Source: Bacteroidales bacterium UBA3816 (GTDB taxonomy: Bacteria; Bacteroidota; Bacteroidia; Bacteroidales; P3). From it: 5,667 nt of DNA. Below the pieces are notes generated by a model, which saw only the letters and a list, made by a program, of their open reading frames with translations, ran no database searches and was not told the DNA's origin. The stretch covers positions 1-5,667 of the forward strand of contig DFDY01000084.1 of assembly GCA_002368955.1 (NCBI GenBank). The letters are read 5' to 3'. Below are positions 1 through 5,593 of the stretch, piece by piece. Both the position numbers and the translations under genes were made by a program. Numbering within the stretch: the first letter of the stretch is position 1; each line of letters opens with the position of its first letter.

Positions 1-865
1 AGTCGGAGCCATAGAGCAGGTGGTCGGGAGTGGTGATAGAGAGCATCATGCGTATCACTTCTGGCGAATGGGCACCGGCCAAGTCATAATATAGTGCGCC
101 CAGATTGCGGTCCCAGTCAATCTCGCCCACCATCTTGTTGGCCTGCATCACAGGCGCGAGCGACTTCATGCGGGGAATGGCCAGCTGGAGATAGGCACCG
201 CAGTGGGGCACCACCACTTTGAGGTTGGCATACCGTGCCAGCACATTGCGCGAAATCATGTTGGCTACCGCGCGGGTGGTTTCCGACAGGTATTCCTGCA
301 TGGCCAGTGGGGTCTGGCCCATCACTTGTGCGTTGACAGGTTCGGGGCGGTGAGGATGCAGAATGATGAGGACGCCTCGTTTGTTCAGCTCGGAAAAGAG
401 AGGGTCTAGTGCGGGGTCGCCTAGATACTGTCCCCCCACGTTGGTGGCCAGCTTGATGCCGTCGGCCTTGAGGGTGTCCAAGGCGTAGACGGCCTCCCGG
501 ATGGCTGCCTCCACGTCGGGCAGGGGCAGTGCGGCACAGAAGAGAAAACGTCCGGGGTGCTCCTTTTTGATTTTTGCCGCTGCCTCGTTGGTCTGTCTGA
601 TGGTGGTGGCCGAAGCAGGCTGTGGGGCAGGCAGGGTCAGCACTGAAGTGCTTACGCCCGCCTCGTCCATCCAGCGCAGGTGTTCTTCTACGCTGTAGTT
701 GGGCACGGGAAACCCCTCGTCCATTAGGCGGTTTTCCCGCTGCAGGTCGGCAAGGTAATTTGGGGTGATGAAATGGCTGTGCAGGTCTATGGCACTTTGA
801 GCCATGGCGTTGGTAGCAAAAAAGGCGGTCATTGCAGTAATAGTAGTTTTAATCAGTCTGTTCAT
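1..865 (-). CDS. Exported amidohydrolase, amidohydrolase-2/ACMSD-like family (partial, C-terminus outside window)
   Basis: A 288-residue minus-strand frame starts at ATG 863-865 and is still open at the left edge. Residues 1-22 look like a cleavable signal peptide (Lys/Arg start, hydrophobic core, ending AMA before Q23), so the enzyme is probably periplasmic. The mature part has the marks of a TIM-barrel amidohydrolase-2 (PF04909) protein: D27-L-H29-S-H31 after strand 1, L169-H170-P-H172 mid-protein, P220-H221-C-G later, and Y285-G-S-D288 at the edge. By analogy with ACMSD-type enzymes, H29, H31, H170 and D288 would bind the catalytic metal and H221 would act in catalysis. The family covers nonoxidative decarboxylases and hydrolases; the substrate cannot be told from this fragment. 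An exported version is less usual than the cytosolic ones. It starts 8 nt after the mannosidase stop, so it is probably co-transcribed. About 20-60 residues are likely missing. Confidence 0.88.
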   Translation of the reverse strand, partial: MNRLIKTTITAMTAFFATNAMAQSAIDLHSHFITPNYLADLQRENRLMDEGFPVPNYSVEEHLRWMDEAGVSTSVLTLPAPQPASATTIRQTNEAAAKIKKEHPGRFLFCAALPLPDVEAAIREAVYALDTLKADGIKLATNVGGQYLGDPALDPLFSELNKRGVLIILHPHRPEPVNAQVMGQTPLAMQEYLSETTRAVANMISRNVLARYANLKVVVPHCGAYLQLAIPRMKSLAPVMQANKMVGEIDWDRNLGALYYDLAGAHSPEVIRMMLSITTPDHLLYGSD

Positions 866-873
866 GTTAGATG

Positions 874-3006
874 TCATTTATTGTATAGCTCATTGAGAGT
901 TCTCACGGTGACCTTCACCCCGCTGAGGTCCTCTTTCGGGTTGCGAGGGATAAAGTGGGCGGTAAAGGTATCTTTGGCCCTGAGGTCGAAATAGTTGCGG
1001 TCGAAATGGCCGTCCACATGGGGCTCAGTCTGCAGCATCACGTCGCGCAGCATGTTTTCAGCGCAAATTGTGACGGTGAGCCTGCCCTTGCGGTCAAGGT
1101 TCTGCTCCACCCTATACTTGGGAGCCTTCAGGTGCAGGTCCTTGGGGTAAGTCTTGTAGTACTGCTGCCATTGGTCCAGGTTGGCCTTCGGGTCAAAGAG
1201 GTCGCTGGCGCGGTAGTGCAGGGCCTTCCAGTTGCCATAGAAGTCTATGCTGCTCCACGAGGCCACCGGCCAGCAGTCGTCCAGCTGCCAGTAGAGGGTG
1301 CCCATGCAGTGGGGTTGGGCCAGGAGGTGCTGCAGGATGCCGTAGCCCGTGCCCCAGGCCTGCAGCAGTTGCGACACATAGCAGTAGTCCTCCAGCGAAA
1401 GGCTCTGGCTGTCAAAACCGTAGTACTTCTGCATGGCCTTATCGATTATCTCCACGCCACGGCCATGCTTCTGATGCCCTTTCATGGTGGGGGAGTCTAT
1501 GGTTCGCTGCCCTTCGGGGCAGAAGCGGCAGACGGTGCTCCAGTCGGGATAGCTTTGGAAACCATACTCCGACATAAAACGGCCTGTCTTCTCTTTGTAA
1601 ACCTCAAATGGCAGTTCGCCCCACCACACGCCCCAGTAGTGGCTGTCGCCGTGAGTGACACACTCGGGGTGGCCCCATCCGTATAGGGGCGAGGTGGTGA
1701 TATAGCTCCGGTGCAGTGGGTCATGTTTGCTTACGGCAGCGGCAAGGATGCCATTGGTGCCAAACAGTGTGTCTATGCCGTGTTGCAACATGGCCTGTTG
1801 CTCGGCAGTCCACCGGTATTGCTGCTGCCAGCCCCAGTCTTCCCAGCCGTTTTTCACCTCGTTGTTGCCGCACCACACCACCACACAGGGGTGTCGCGAA
1901 ATGCGGCGCACCTGATATTCTGCCTCAGCCTTGACGTTGTTTAGAAATGCCGTGTCCGAAGGGTAGAGGGCGCAGCTGAAGTTGAAGTCCTGCCACACCA
2001 TGATGCCCAGCGAGTCGCACAGATCATAGAAATAGTCGGGCTCGTAGATGCCCCCGCCCCAAACGCGCAGCATATTGAAGTTGGCCTCCTTGGCCGAGGT
2101 GAGCAGGTATCGGTAGCGCTCCTTCAACTCGGGCGTGAGGATAGGGAAGGAGTGGCAGGGAATCCAGTTGGCCCCCTTGGCAAAGAGGGGCTTGCCGTTC
2201 TTGTAGAAAGTGAATGACTGCCCGATGGAGTCCTTCTCCTGCCGCAGCTCCACATTCCATGACCCCGGCGTGGGCACGGGCACCTCCTCTCGTTTGCCAT
2301 AATAGCCTTCGAGCCTAACGGAGCCCAGGATGCCCACAGTGCTCAGTTTCGGCCCCCAGTCCCATCCCAGCATATAGGGGGCCATGCGGCTCATGGCGCG
2401 GTGGTCGGGCAGGTCGTACTCCATGTCGGGCCACGGGTAGCCGTCCTCCTCGCACACCTCGGTGGCAAAATGGTTCTCGTTGTTGATTTCGATGGGGTAG
2501 AAATGGATTTCCAGAATGGTGCTGTCGCCGGGGTCGGGCAGCAGGTTGCCCTCCATCAGCACGTCAAACAGACAAACGCGGTATTCGCGGAACATATTGT
2601 CGCACTTGACGACATGGCGTTTGAAAGGAACACCGTCCACAGTCCCGCTCATGGTCACGTCGCAATAGGTCACCCCCTCCAGCACCAAATCGCAGTGCTC
2701 ATAGCCCTCCCACATGTCGCGGGTGATGATGGTACGATACCTCCAATCACGATTCCCCACCCACTGCACCGAGTCTTCGTTAGTGCCCATGAAGGGGTCG
2801 GGGATGATGCCGTGGGCCATCAGGTCGGTATGTATGCATCCGGGCACGGAGCCGTCGTACCATTGTCCCTCATACTCAAACTGCCAATCGGTAAGCTGAG
2901 TGACGTGGGTGGAGTCGTTTTTGCAGCCAACAAGGGAAAGTAAAAGGTAAAAACTAAAAACTAAAAGGATGGGTGGGGTTGAGAATGGAGGAAGTTTCTT
3001 TGTCAT
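874..3006 (-). CDS. GH2 beta-mannosidase-like lipoprotein with reduced domain set
   Basis: This 710-aa protein would cleave terminal beta-mannosides from oligosaccharides by a retaining mechanism. Residues 1-28 form a lipoprotein signal (hydrophobic core about 13-26, lipobox L25-V-G-C28), placing it in the outer membrane or periplasm. Residues about 36-235 match the N-terminal sugar-binding beta-sandwich of GH2 mannosidases (SVPGCIHTDL near 53-62, DPFMGTNE near 70-77). The TIM barrel covers about 253-600, with acid/base E383 in GNNE and nucleophile E480 in SEYGFQSYP. Their 97-residue spacing agrees with the family. The end of the protein (TLNELYNK) resembles the usual C-terminal beta domain. 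Members are normally near 850 aa. The shortfall lies at residues about 238-251 and after about 606, where an Ig-like domain is expected in each case. Activity is plausible because both catalytic Glu are present, but it is uncertain. The start ATG lies 2 nt after the DUF486 stop. Confidence 0.92.
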   Translation of the reverse strand: MTKKLPPFSTPPILLVFSFYLLLSLVGCKNDSTHVTQLTDWQFEYEGQWYDGSVPGCIHTDLMAHGIIPDPFMGTNEDSVQWVGNRDWRYRTIITRDMWEGYEHCDLVLEGVTYCDVTMSGTVDGVPFKRHVVKCDNMFREYRVCLFDVLMEGNLLPDPGDSTILEIHFYPIEINNENHFATEVCEEDGYPWPDMEYDLPDHRAMSRMAPYMLGWDWGPKLSTVGILGSVRLEGYYGKREEVPVPTPGSWNVELRQEKDSIGQSFTFYKNGKPLFAKGANWIPCHSFPILTPELKERYRYLLTSAKEANFNMLRVWGGGIYEPDYFYDLCDSLGIMVWQDFNFSCALYPSDTAFLNNVKAEAEYQVRRISRHPCVVVWCGNNEVKNGWEDWGWQQQYRWTAEQQAMLQHGIDTLFGTNGILAAAVSKHDPLHRSYITTSPLYGWGHPECVTHGDSHYWGVWWGELPFEVYKEKTGRFMSEYGFQSYPDWSTVCRFCPEGQRTIDSPTMKGHQKHGRGVEIIDKAMQKYYGFDSQSLSLEDYCYVSQLLQAWGTGYGILQHLLAQPHCMGTLYWQLDDCWPVASWSSIDFYGNWKALHYRASDLFDPKANLDQWQQYYKTYPKDLHLKAPKYRVEQNLDRKGRLTVTICAENMLRDVMLQTEPHVDGHFDRNYFDLRAKDTFTAHFIPRNPKEDLSGVKVTVRTLNELYNK
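2934..2990. repeat. Heptamer-repeat tract within the mannosidase signal-peptide codons
   Basis: On the plus strand there are four consecutive 7-bp units at 2941-2968: TAAAAGG, TAAAAAC, TAAAAAC, TAAAAGG. A looser unit (GGGAAAG) precedes them. At 2979-2990 there is a single TTGAGAA running into an ATGGAG-type unit, the same words as in the cinA repeats. Read on the minus strand, the four units encode the hydrophobic core of the mannosidase signal peptide (about residues 14-22), and the TTGAGAA unit encodes part of FSTP (residues 8-11). That tetrapeptide also occurs in the CinA insert. The variant GG at the unit ends turns what would be a TAG stop into TAC in the gene's frame. Confidence 0.7.
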
Positions 3007-3008
3007 AG

Positions 3009-3386
3009 TTATTCTGTTTTAAGGAAGGCGAAGAAAACGGCCAGGACGATGAAGCCGAAGGCCACCAAGTGGTTCCATCGGATAGGCTCGCCCTTGAACA
3101 CCGTGGCCACGATGACCGTAAAGACCAGCAGCGAAATGCACTCTTGGATAATTTTGAGCTGCATCAGAGTGAAAGGTCCGCCCGTGATTTGCGACCCTAT
3201 GCGGTTGGCCGGAATCATAAACGAGTACTCGAAGAAGGCCATGCTCCACGACACCGCAATGATGGCAATCAGCGGCCAGTCCTTTATCAGGTTCATCTGC
3301 TGCAGCTTCAGATTGCCGTACCAGGCAAAGGTCATAAACACATTGGAGCAGATGAGCATCAGTATGGTGATAAGTCCGCGCGGCAT
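3009..3386 (-). CDS. DUF486 / DMT-superfamily four-helix membrane protein
   Basis: The 125-residue protein is almost entirely hydrophobic, with four predicted membrane helices near residues 4-23, 38-58, 76-97 and 103-122. Recognisable family signatures of DUF486 (PF04342, a putative drug/metabolite transporter relative) are F17-MTFAWYGNLK27, A50-FFEYSFMIPANRIG64 and Q76-LKIIQE82. Length is normal for the family (about 110-125 aa), so the gene looks intact. Function is unknown; by analogy with small multidrug-resistance-like proteins it may work as a dimer in the inner membrane, but no substrate can be inferred. It starts 3 nt after the cinA stop and ends 2 nt before the mannosidase start. The upstream bases show no clear Shine-Dalgarno, which is usual in Bacteroidetes. 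Confidence 0.9.
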   Translation of the reverse strand: MPRGLITILMLICSNVFMTFAWYGNLKLQQMNLIKDWPLIAIIAVSWSMAFFEYSFMIPANRIGSQITGGPFTLMQLKIIQECISLLVFTVIVATVFKGEPIRWNHLVAFGFIVLAVFFAFLKTE

Positions 3387-3389
3387 GGT

Positions 3390-4796
3390 TTATTCTTTAT
3401 GAGTGGATTTGACTAATTTGATCAGCTCTGCCCAAACGGCATGAGTGGTGCGCTCGATGGTTTGGGCGCGGCGGTCGCCGAAGTGCAGCAGCTTGGTGAC
3501 CAGCTGCCCCTCAGGGCCGGCAATGCCAATCCATACCGTGCCCACAGGGCGTTCGGGCGTGCCGCCTGAGGGGCCGGCCACCCCGGTGGTGGCAACGCCA
3601 TAGTCGGCCCCTAGGCGGGTGCGAACCCCTATCGCCATCTCGCTCACGGTCTCTTCGCTCACGGCATCGTAGGTCTCCAGTGTATCGTGTCTCACGCCCA
3701 GAGCGCTTTCCTTCACCTCGTTGCAGTATGAAACCACACCACCGCGGTAGTATTCCGAAGCACCGGACATAATGGTCAGTTGTGCAGCCAAAGCACCTCC
3801 CGTGCAGCTCTCGGCAGTGGCCAGGGTCAGGTGATGCTTCTTGAAGGTGTAGGCCACCAACTCGGGCAGCGACTCCAGGTCTTCTCCCACAATATATTGT
3901 CCGGCAAGGGGATAGAGCCGCTCTACGGCATCGGCAATCTGTTGTTCAAGCAAAGGCCTCTGGTCGTGGCTGCCGCGGGCGGTAAGGCGCAGCTTGACCA
4001 TGCCCGCCTGGGGCAGATAAGCCAGTCGGATGGTGGCCGGAAGCGTGGTTTCCCAAGGCTCGATGAGGTCGCTGAGGAAACTCTCGCCAATGCCTTGCAC
4101 CAGTATGTTCTTATTGATGATTTGGTCGGTGCGGAAATACTTCTGTAGGCGGGGGACAACCTCTGTCTCCATGAGGTTGACCATTTCAAACGGCACACCC
4201 GGCATCGACACCACCACTTTTTTAAATTGAGAATTGGGAGTTGAGAATTGAGAATTGCTTTCTTCGTTTAATTGAGAATTGGGAGTTGAGAGTTGAGAGT
4301 TGAGGGTTGAGAGTTGAGAATTAGCTGCCGCACCCGGATGATTCTCCATTCTCCATTCTCCATTCTCCATTCCACAGGAAAACCACATGCAGGGGGCCGT
4401 CCCCAGCACATTGTTGATCACCGTGCAGCACCGTGGCACCCACGCCTGCTGGCGGTTGATGGGGGTCAACTCGTAGCCGCGGGCCTCAAAAATGCGCCGC
4501 ACGTTGGCCAGAGCCTCGCGGTTCTCGTACAGCTCGCTGCCGAAAAACTCGCAGAGGCATCTCTTCGTAATGTCGTCCTTGGTGGGGCCGAGGCCGCCTG
4601 TCATCAGCACAGCCTCGCTGCGCTCCAAGCAGTGGCGCAGATAGTAGTTTATATCCTCGGCATTGTCGCCTATCACGTATGTGCCGCAAACGTCAATCCC
4701 CGCCTGGGTCAGCATCTGGGCCATGCGGCTGGCGTTGGTGTTGACAACCTGCCCAATCAGCAGCTCGTCGCCTATGTTCAAAATGGTTGCTTTCAT
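3390..4796 (-). CDS. cinA: CinA family protein: MoCF-like domain plus nicotinamide-nucleotide amidase domain, with a repeat-encoded insert
   Basis: The 468-residue protein starts MKATILNIGDELLIGQVVNTN, the classic CinA N-terminus. The frame is open 16 codons further upstream, but those codons overlap the promoter and do not look like CinA. The N-terminal MoCF/COG1058 domain (about 1-225) has T66-GGLGPTKDD75 and, after the insert, the SMPGVPFEM motif. The C-terminal CinA/PncC domain (about 305-465) has A328-ESCTGG334 with the likely nucleophile S330, then GGVVSYCNEVKESALGV and ATTGVAGPSGGTPERPVGTVW. In characterised relatives the C-terminal domain deamidates NMN to nicotinate mononucleotide in the pyridine-nucleotide cycle, and the N-terminal domain can hydrolyse ADP-ribose. 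The oddity is residues 142-191, a 50-residue low-complexity insert encoded by 7-bp repeats. Without it the protein is 418 aa, the normal CinA length. It is the first gene of the minus-strand unit. Confidence 0.95.
   Translation of the reverse strand: MKATILNIGDELLIGQVVNTNASRMAQMLTQAGIDVCGTYVIGDNAEDINYYLRHCLERSEAVLMTGGLGPTKDDITKRCLCEFFGSELYENREALANVRRIFEARGYELTPINRQQAWVPRCCTVINNVLGTAPCMWFSCGMENGEWRMENHPGAAANSQLSTLNSQLSTPNSQLNEESNSQFSTPNSQFKKVVVSMPGVPFEMVNLMETEVVPRLQKYFRTDQIINKNILVQGIGESFLSDLIEPWETTLPATIRLAYLPQAGMVKLRLTARGSHDQRPLLEQQIADAVERLYPLAGQYIVGEDLESLPELVAYTFKKHHLTLATAESCTGGALAAQLTIMSGASEYYRGGVVSYCNEVKESALGVRHDTLETYDAVSEETVSEMAIGVRTRLGADYGVATTGVAGPSGGTPERPVGTVWIGIAGPEGQLVTKLLHFGDRRAQTIERTTHAVWAELIKLVKSTHKE
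4224..4373. repeat. In-frame block of 7-bp tandem repeats inside cinA
   Basis: The block has three arrays. At 4227-4257, four plus-strand heptamers of the TTGAGAA/TTGGGAG type end in a partial TTG. After a 14-nt spacer, seven heptamers follow at 4272-4320 (TTGAGAA, TTGGGAG, TTGAGAG twice, TTGAGGG, TTGAGAG, TTGAGAA). After a short linker, four perfect ATTCTCC units and a partial one lie at 4341-4373. On the coding (minus) strand they give GMENGEWRMEN, then HPGAAA, then rotations of NSQLSTL/NSQLSTP, ending NSQF. The length is exactly 150 nt (50 codons), so the cinA frame is preserved. It sits between GTAPCMWF and KKVVVSMPG, where other CinA proteins have only a short turn. Confidence 0.93.
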
Positions 4797-4800
4797 GCTG

Positions 4801-4832
4801 CAAAAGTACGACTTTTTTCCGACATAGAGAAA
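4801..4832 (-). promoter_or_regulatory. Bacteroidetes-type promoter of the cinA unit
   Basis: Read on the minus strand, TACTTTTG (4808 to 4801) matches the -7 consensus TAnnTTTG. A TTTC (4832 to 4829), 20 nt upstream, fits the -33 TTTG box. Only 4 nt (CAGC) separate the -7 box from the cinA ATG, so transcription would start at or next to the start codon, giving a leaderless or nearly leaderless message. It could drive all four minus-strand genes, since no other good promoter is seen in the 2-8 nt gaps between them. Confidence 0.7.
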
Positions 4833-4946
4833 AACCAAGACCAACTCCAGAATTCAGACCCCTCCAATACCACTCCCAAGAATTACTGTTTTGTTTTTTT
4901 CTCTTTTATAGTTGTCGTTTTTTGCGCCTCTTTTTGCGAGAATGAA

Positions 4947-5072
4947 TTATGTTTTATTGGTGTTATTCTAGTTCATGACTATGCCGACATCAACCCCTCT
5001 GTGTTGTGGCAGACTTTGAATGAAGATTTGGAGTCTTTAAAAGCACAATTACTTTCATACATAAATGAATAA
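4947..5072 (+). pseudogene. C-terminal remnant of a HepT/DUF86-like gene
   Basis: The plus-strand frame ending with TAA at 5070-5072 reads LVHDYADINPSVLW, then QTLNEDLESLKAQLLSYINE. This looks like the end of DUF86/HepT-type proteins, the RNase toxin of MntA-HepT systems. There an Arg, a few residues, then His-x-Tyr (the R-x4-6-H active site) precedes a [DN]-x-x-[IV][VL]W segment and a final amphipathic helix with acidic-leucine spacing. The histidine and HDY are visible (4974-4982), but the Arg expected a few residues before is absent (the frame reads FIGVILVH). Nothing upstream resembles the rest of HepT, the frame runs back into cinA antisense, and no MntA nucleotidyltransferase gene is present. 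A 5'-truncated relic is the best reading. Similarity was judged by eye only. Confidence 0.45.
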
Positions 5073-5088
5073 ATGACATAAGAATCTG

Positions 5089-5162
5089 AGCTAACCGCTC
5101 ATTTCTTCACCCCCATTCCCTGCTGGTTTATACTGGTGGGGATTTGTTTTTCTTGCCATGTC
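5089..5162. repeat. 74-bp direct repeat, copy 1 (promoter-bearing)
   Basis: This segment recurs at 5594-5667 with 70 of 74 positions identical and no gaps. Differences are at 5114 (C/T), 5146 (G/C) and 5156-5157 (CC/TT). Copy 1 ends inside the promoter of the small gene: its CTTG at 5152-5155 serves as the -33 box, and the -7 box lies 12 nt past the repeat end. Identity stops immediately on the left side (5088 versus 5593). It does not resemble an IS terminal repeat and encodes no convincing peptide. Confidence 0.9.
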
Positions 5163-5182
5163 GGGAAAAATGTGTATCTTTG
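5152..5182 (+). promoter_or_regulatory. Bacteroidetes-type promoter of the small antitoxin-like gene
   Basis: TATCTTTG at 5175-5182 is an exact TAnnTTTG -7 element, and TTG at 5153-5155 lies 19 nt upstream as the -33 element, the expected spacing. Transcription would start around 5186-5190, leaving a leader of about 10-15 nt that contains the A-rich Shine-Dalgarno-like AAAGGAGA at 5190-5197. Confidence 0.8.
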
Positions 5183-5198
5183 CAAACTGAAAGGAGAC

Positions 5199-5462
5199 AT
5201 GAAAATGAGTACTGCAACCTATAGCAATCCGGCAATGAACAATCTTTGGAACTACATTCAAGGATTGTCTCTTTCTGCCAGCGACCGCCAATGGCTTGCC
5301 GATAGGCTTGTTGAGAAGACAGATGAACAGCAGGCAGCAAAGTCCGAGAAAGAGCTGGTATTCCCACACTTCGACGACGGCTTTGTACCATCTGAAGGCC
5401 TTCTTTCAATGGTGTTAGGGCCACTGCCTGAAGGGCTCGACATTGACAAACAACTTGACTAA
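5199..5462 (+). CDS. Small hypothetical protein, antitoxin-like
   Basis: This is an 87-residue acidic, soluble protein with no membrane segment or signal peptide. The start is ATG 5199, or possibly ATG 5205, since GGAG at 5193-5196 is only 2 nt from the first but 8 nt from the second. The N-terminal part (NNLWNYIQGLSLSASDRQWLADRLVEKT, roughly residues 14-41) resembles a segment I recall from many short Bacteroidales ORFs, often located just upstream of toxin genes. The rest (VFPHFDDGFVPSEGLLSMVLGPLPEGLDIDKQLD) is variable in such proteins and could be the partner-binding tail. No toxin gene follows in the window, so it may be an orphan or a non-TA protein. A clear promoter and leader support expression. 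I am confident it is a gene but not of its function. Confidence 0.75.
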   Translation: MKMSTATYSNPAMNNLWNYIQGLSLSASDRQWLADRLVEKTDEQQAAKSEKELVFPHFDDGFVPSEGLLSMVLGPLPEGLDIDKQLD

Positions 5463-5573
5463 ATGTTGAAGGTAAAGACGGACAACTTTTGAATGACTGT
5501 CAGTAGCGAAGCAGAATACCAACGCATGCCATTGATAGGCATTGCCTTCATAGATAGTTCCTCACTGCTATGA
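5463..5573 (+). other. Two micro-ORFs in phase with the preceding gene
   Basis: Directly after the TAA stop (5460-5462) the same frame restarts with ATG 5463, gives 9 residues (MLKVKTDNF) to TGA 5490-5492, then ATG 5493 opens a 26-residue frame (MTVSSEAEYQR, then MPLIGIAFIDSSSLL) to TGA 5571-5573. No family is recognised. It may be the degraded end of a longer protein, a degraded partner gene, or chance. The coding case is weak. Confidence 0.25.
5524..5545 (+). terminator. Weak stem-loop downstream of the small gene
   Basis: GCATGCC (5524-5530) can pair with GGCATTGC (5538-5545), giving 7 base pairs with one bulged T and a 7-nt loop. It lies about 60 nt past the stop of the small gene. No T-tract follows, so it is at best a poor intrinsic terminator and may be incidental. 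Confidence 0.2.
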
Positions 5574-5593
5574 TATTAAGAAATCAAAGATAA

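Larger units (their letters stand above)
4797..5198. other. AT-rich divergent intergenic region
   Basis: About 400 nt separate cinA (leftward) from the small gene at 5199 (rightward). It contains the cinA promoter, a T-rich stretch at about 4880-4925 with no recognisable gene, an apparent HepT-like gene remnant ending at 5072, the first copy of the 74-bp repeat and the promoter of the small gene. By eye, 4840-5090 is clearly richer in A and T than the GC-rich genes to its left, which suggests acquired or degenerating DNA. Confidence 0.7.

Noticed and set aside
955..1686. 243-codon plus-strand open frame
   Set aside because: It lies wholly antisense to the mannosidase barrel, whose catalytic motifs are clear, and its translation is rich in Val, Ala, Leu and His as in a GC-rich shadow frame.
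2401..2943. 180-codon plus-strand open frame
   Set aside because: It is antisense to the N-terminal domain of the mannosidase and has shadow-like composition with no recognisable motif.
3049..3416. Overlapping plus-strand open frames opposite the DUF486 gene
   Set aside because: The minus-strand protein has clear family signatures and four helices, while the plus-strand frames show none.
4227..4373. CRISPR-like array
   Set aside because: Units are 7 bp and directly abutting, with no unique spacers of regular length and no cas genes; this is a simple tandem repeat.
4797..4844. Upstream extension of CinA by 16 residues
   Set aside because: The extension overlaps the TACTTTTG promoter box, and CinA proteins begin at the MKAT-type start.
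4314..5072. 252-codon plus-strand open frame spanning cinA and the intergenic region
   Set aside because: Its first two thirds are antisense to cinA and to the stop-free heptamers. Only the last 40 or so residues look protein-like and they are listed separately as a HepT-like remnant.
5088..5100. GAGC/GCTC inverted repeat at the start of repeat copy 1 as an operator
   Set aside because: Only 4 bp pair, and the outer base is lost in copy 2, so it is not supported as a conserved site.
5549..5573. CATAG/CTATG inverted pair as a terminator
   Set aside because: There are only 5 bp around a long loop with no T-tract.
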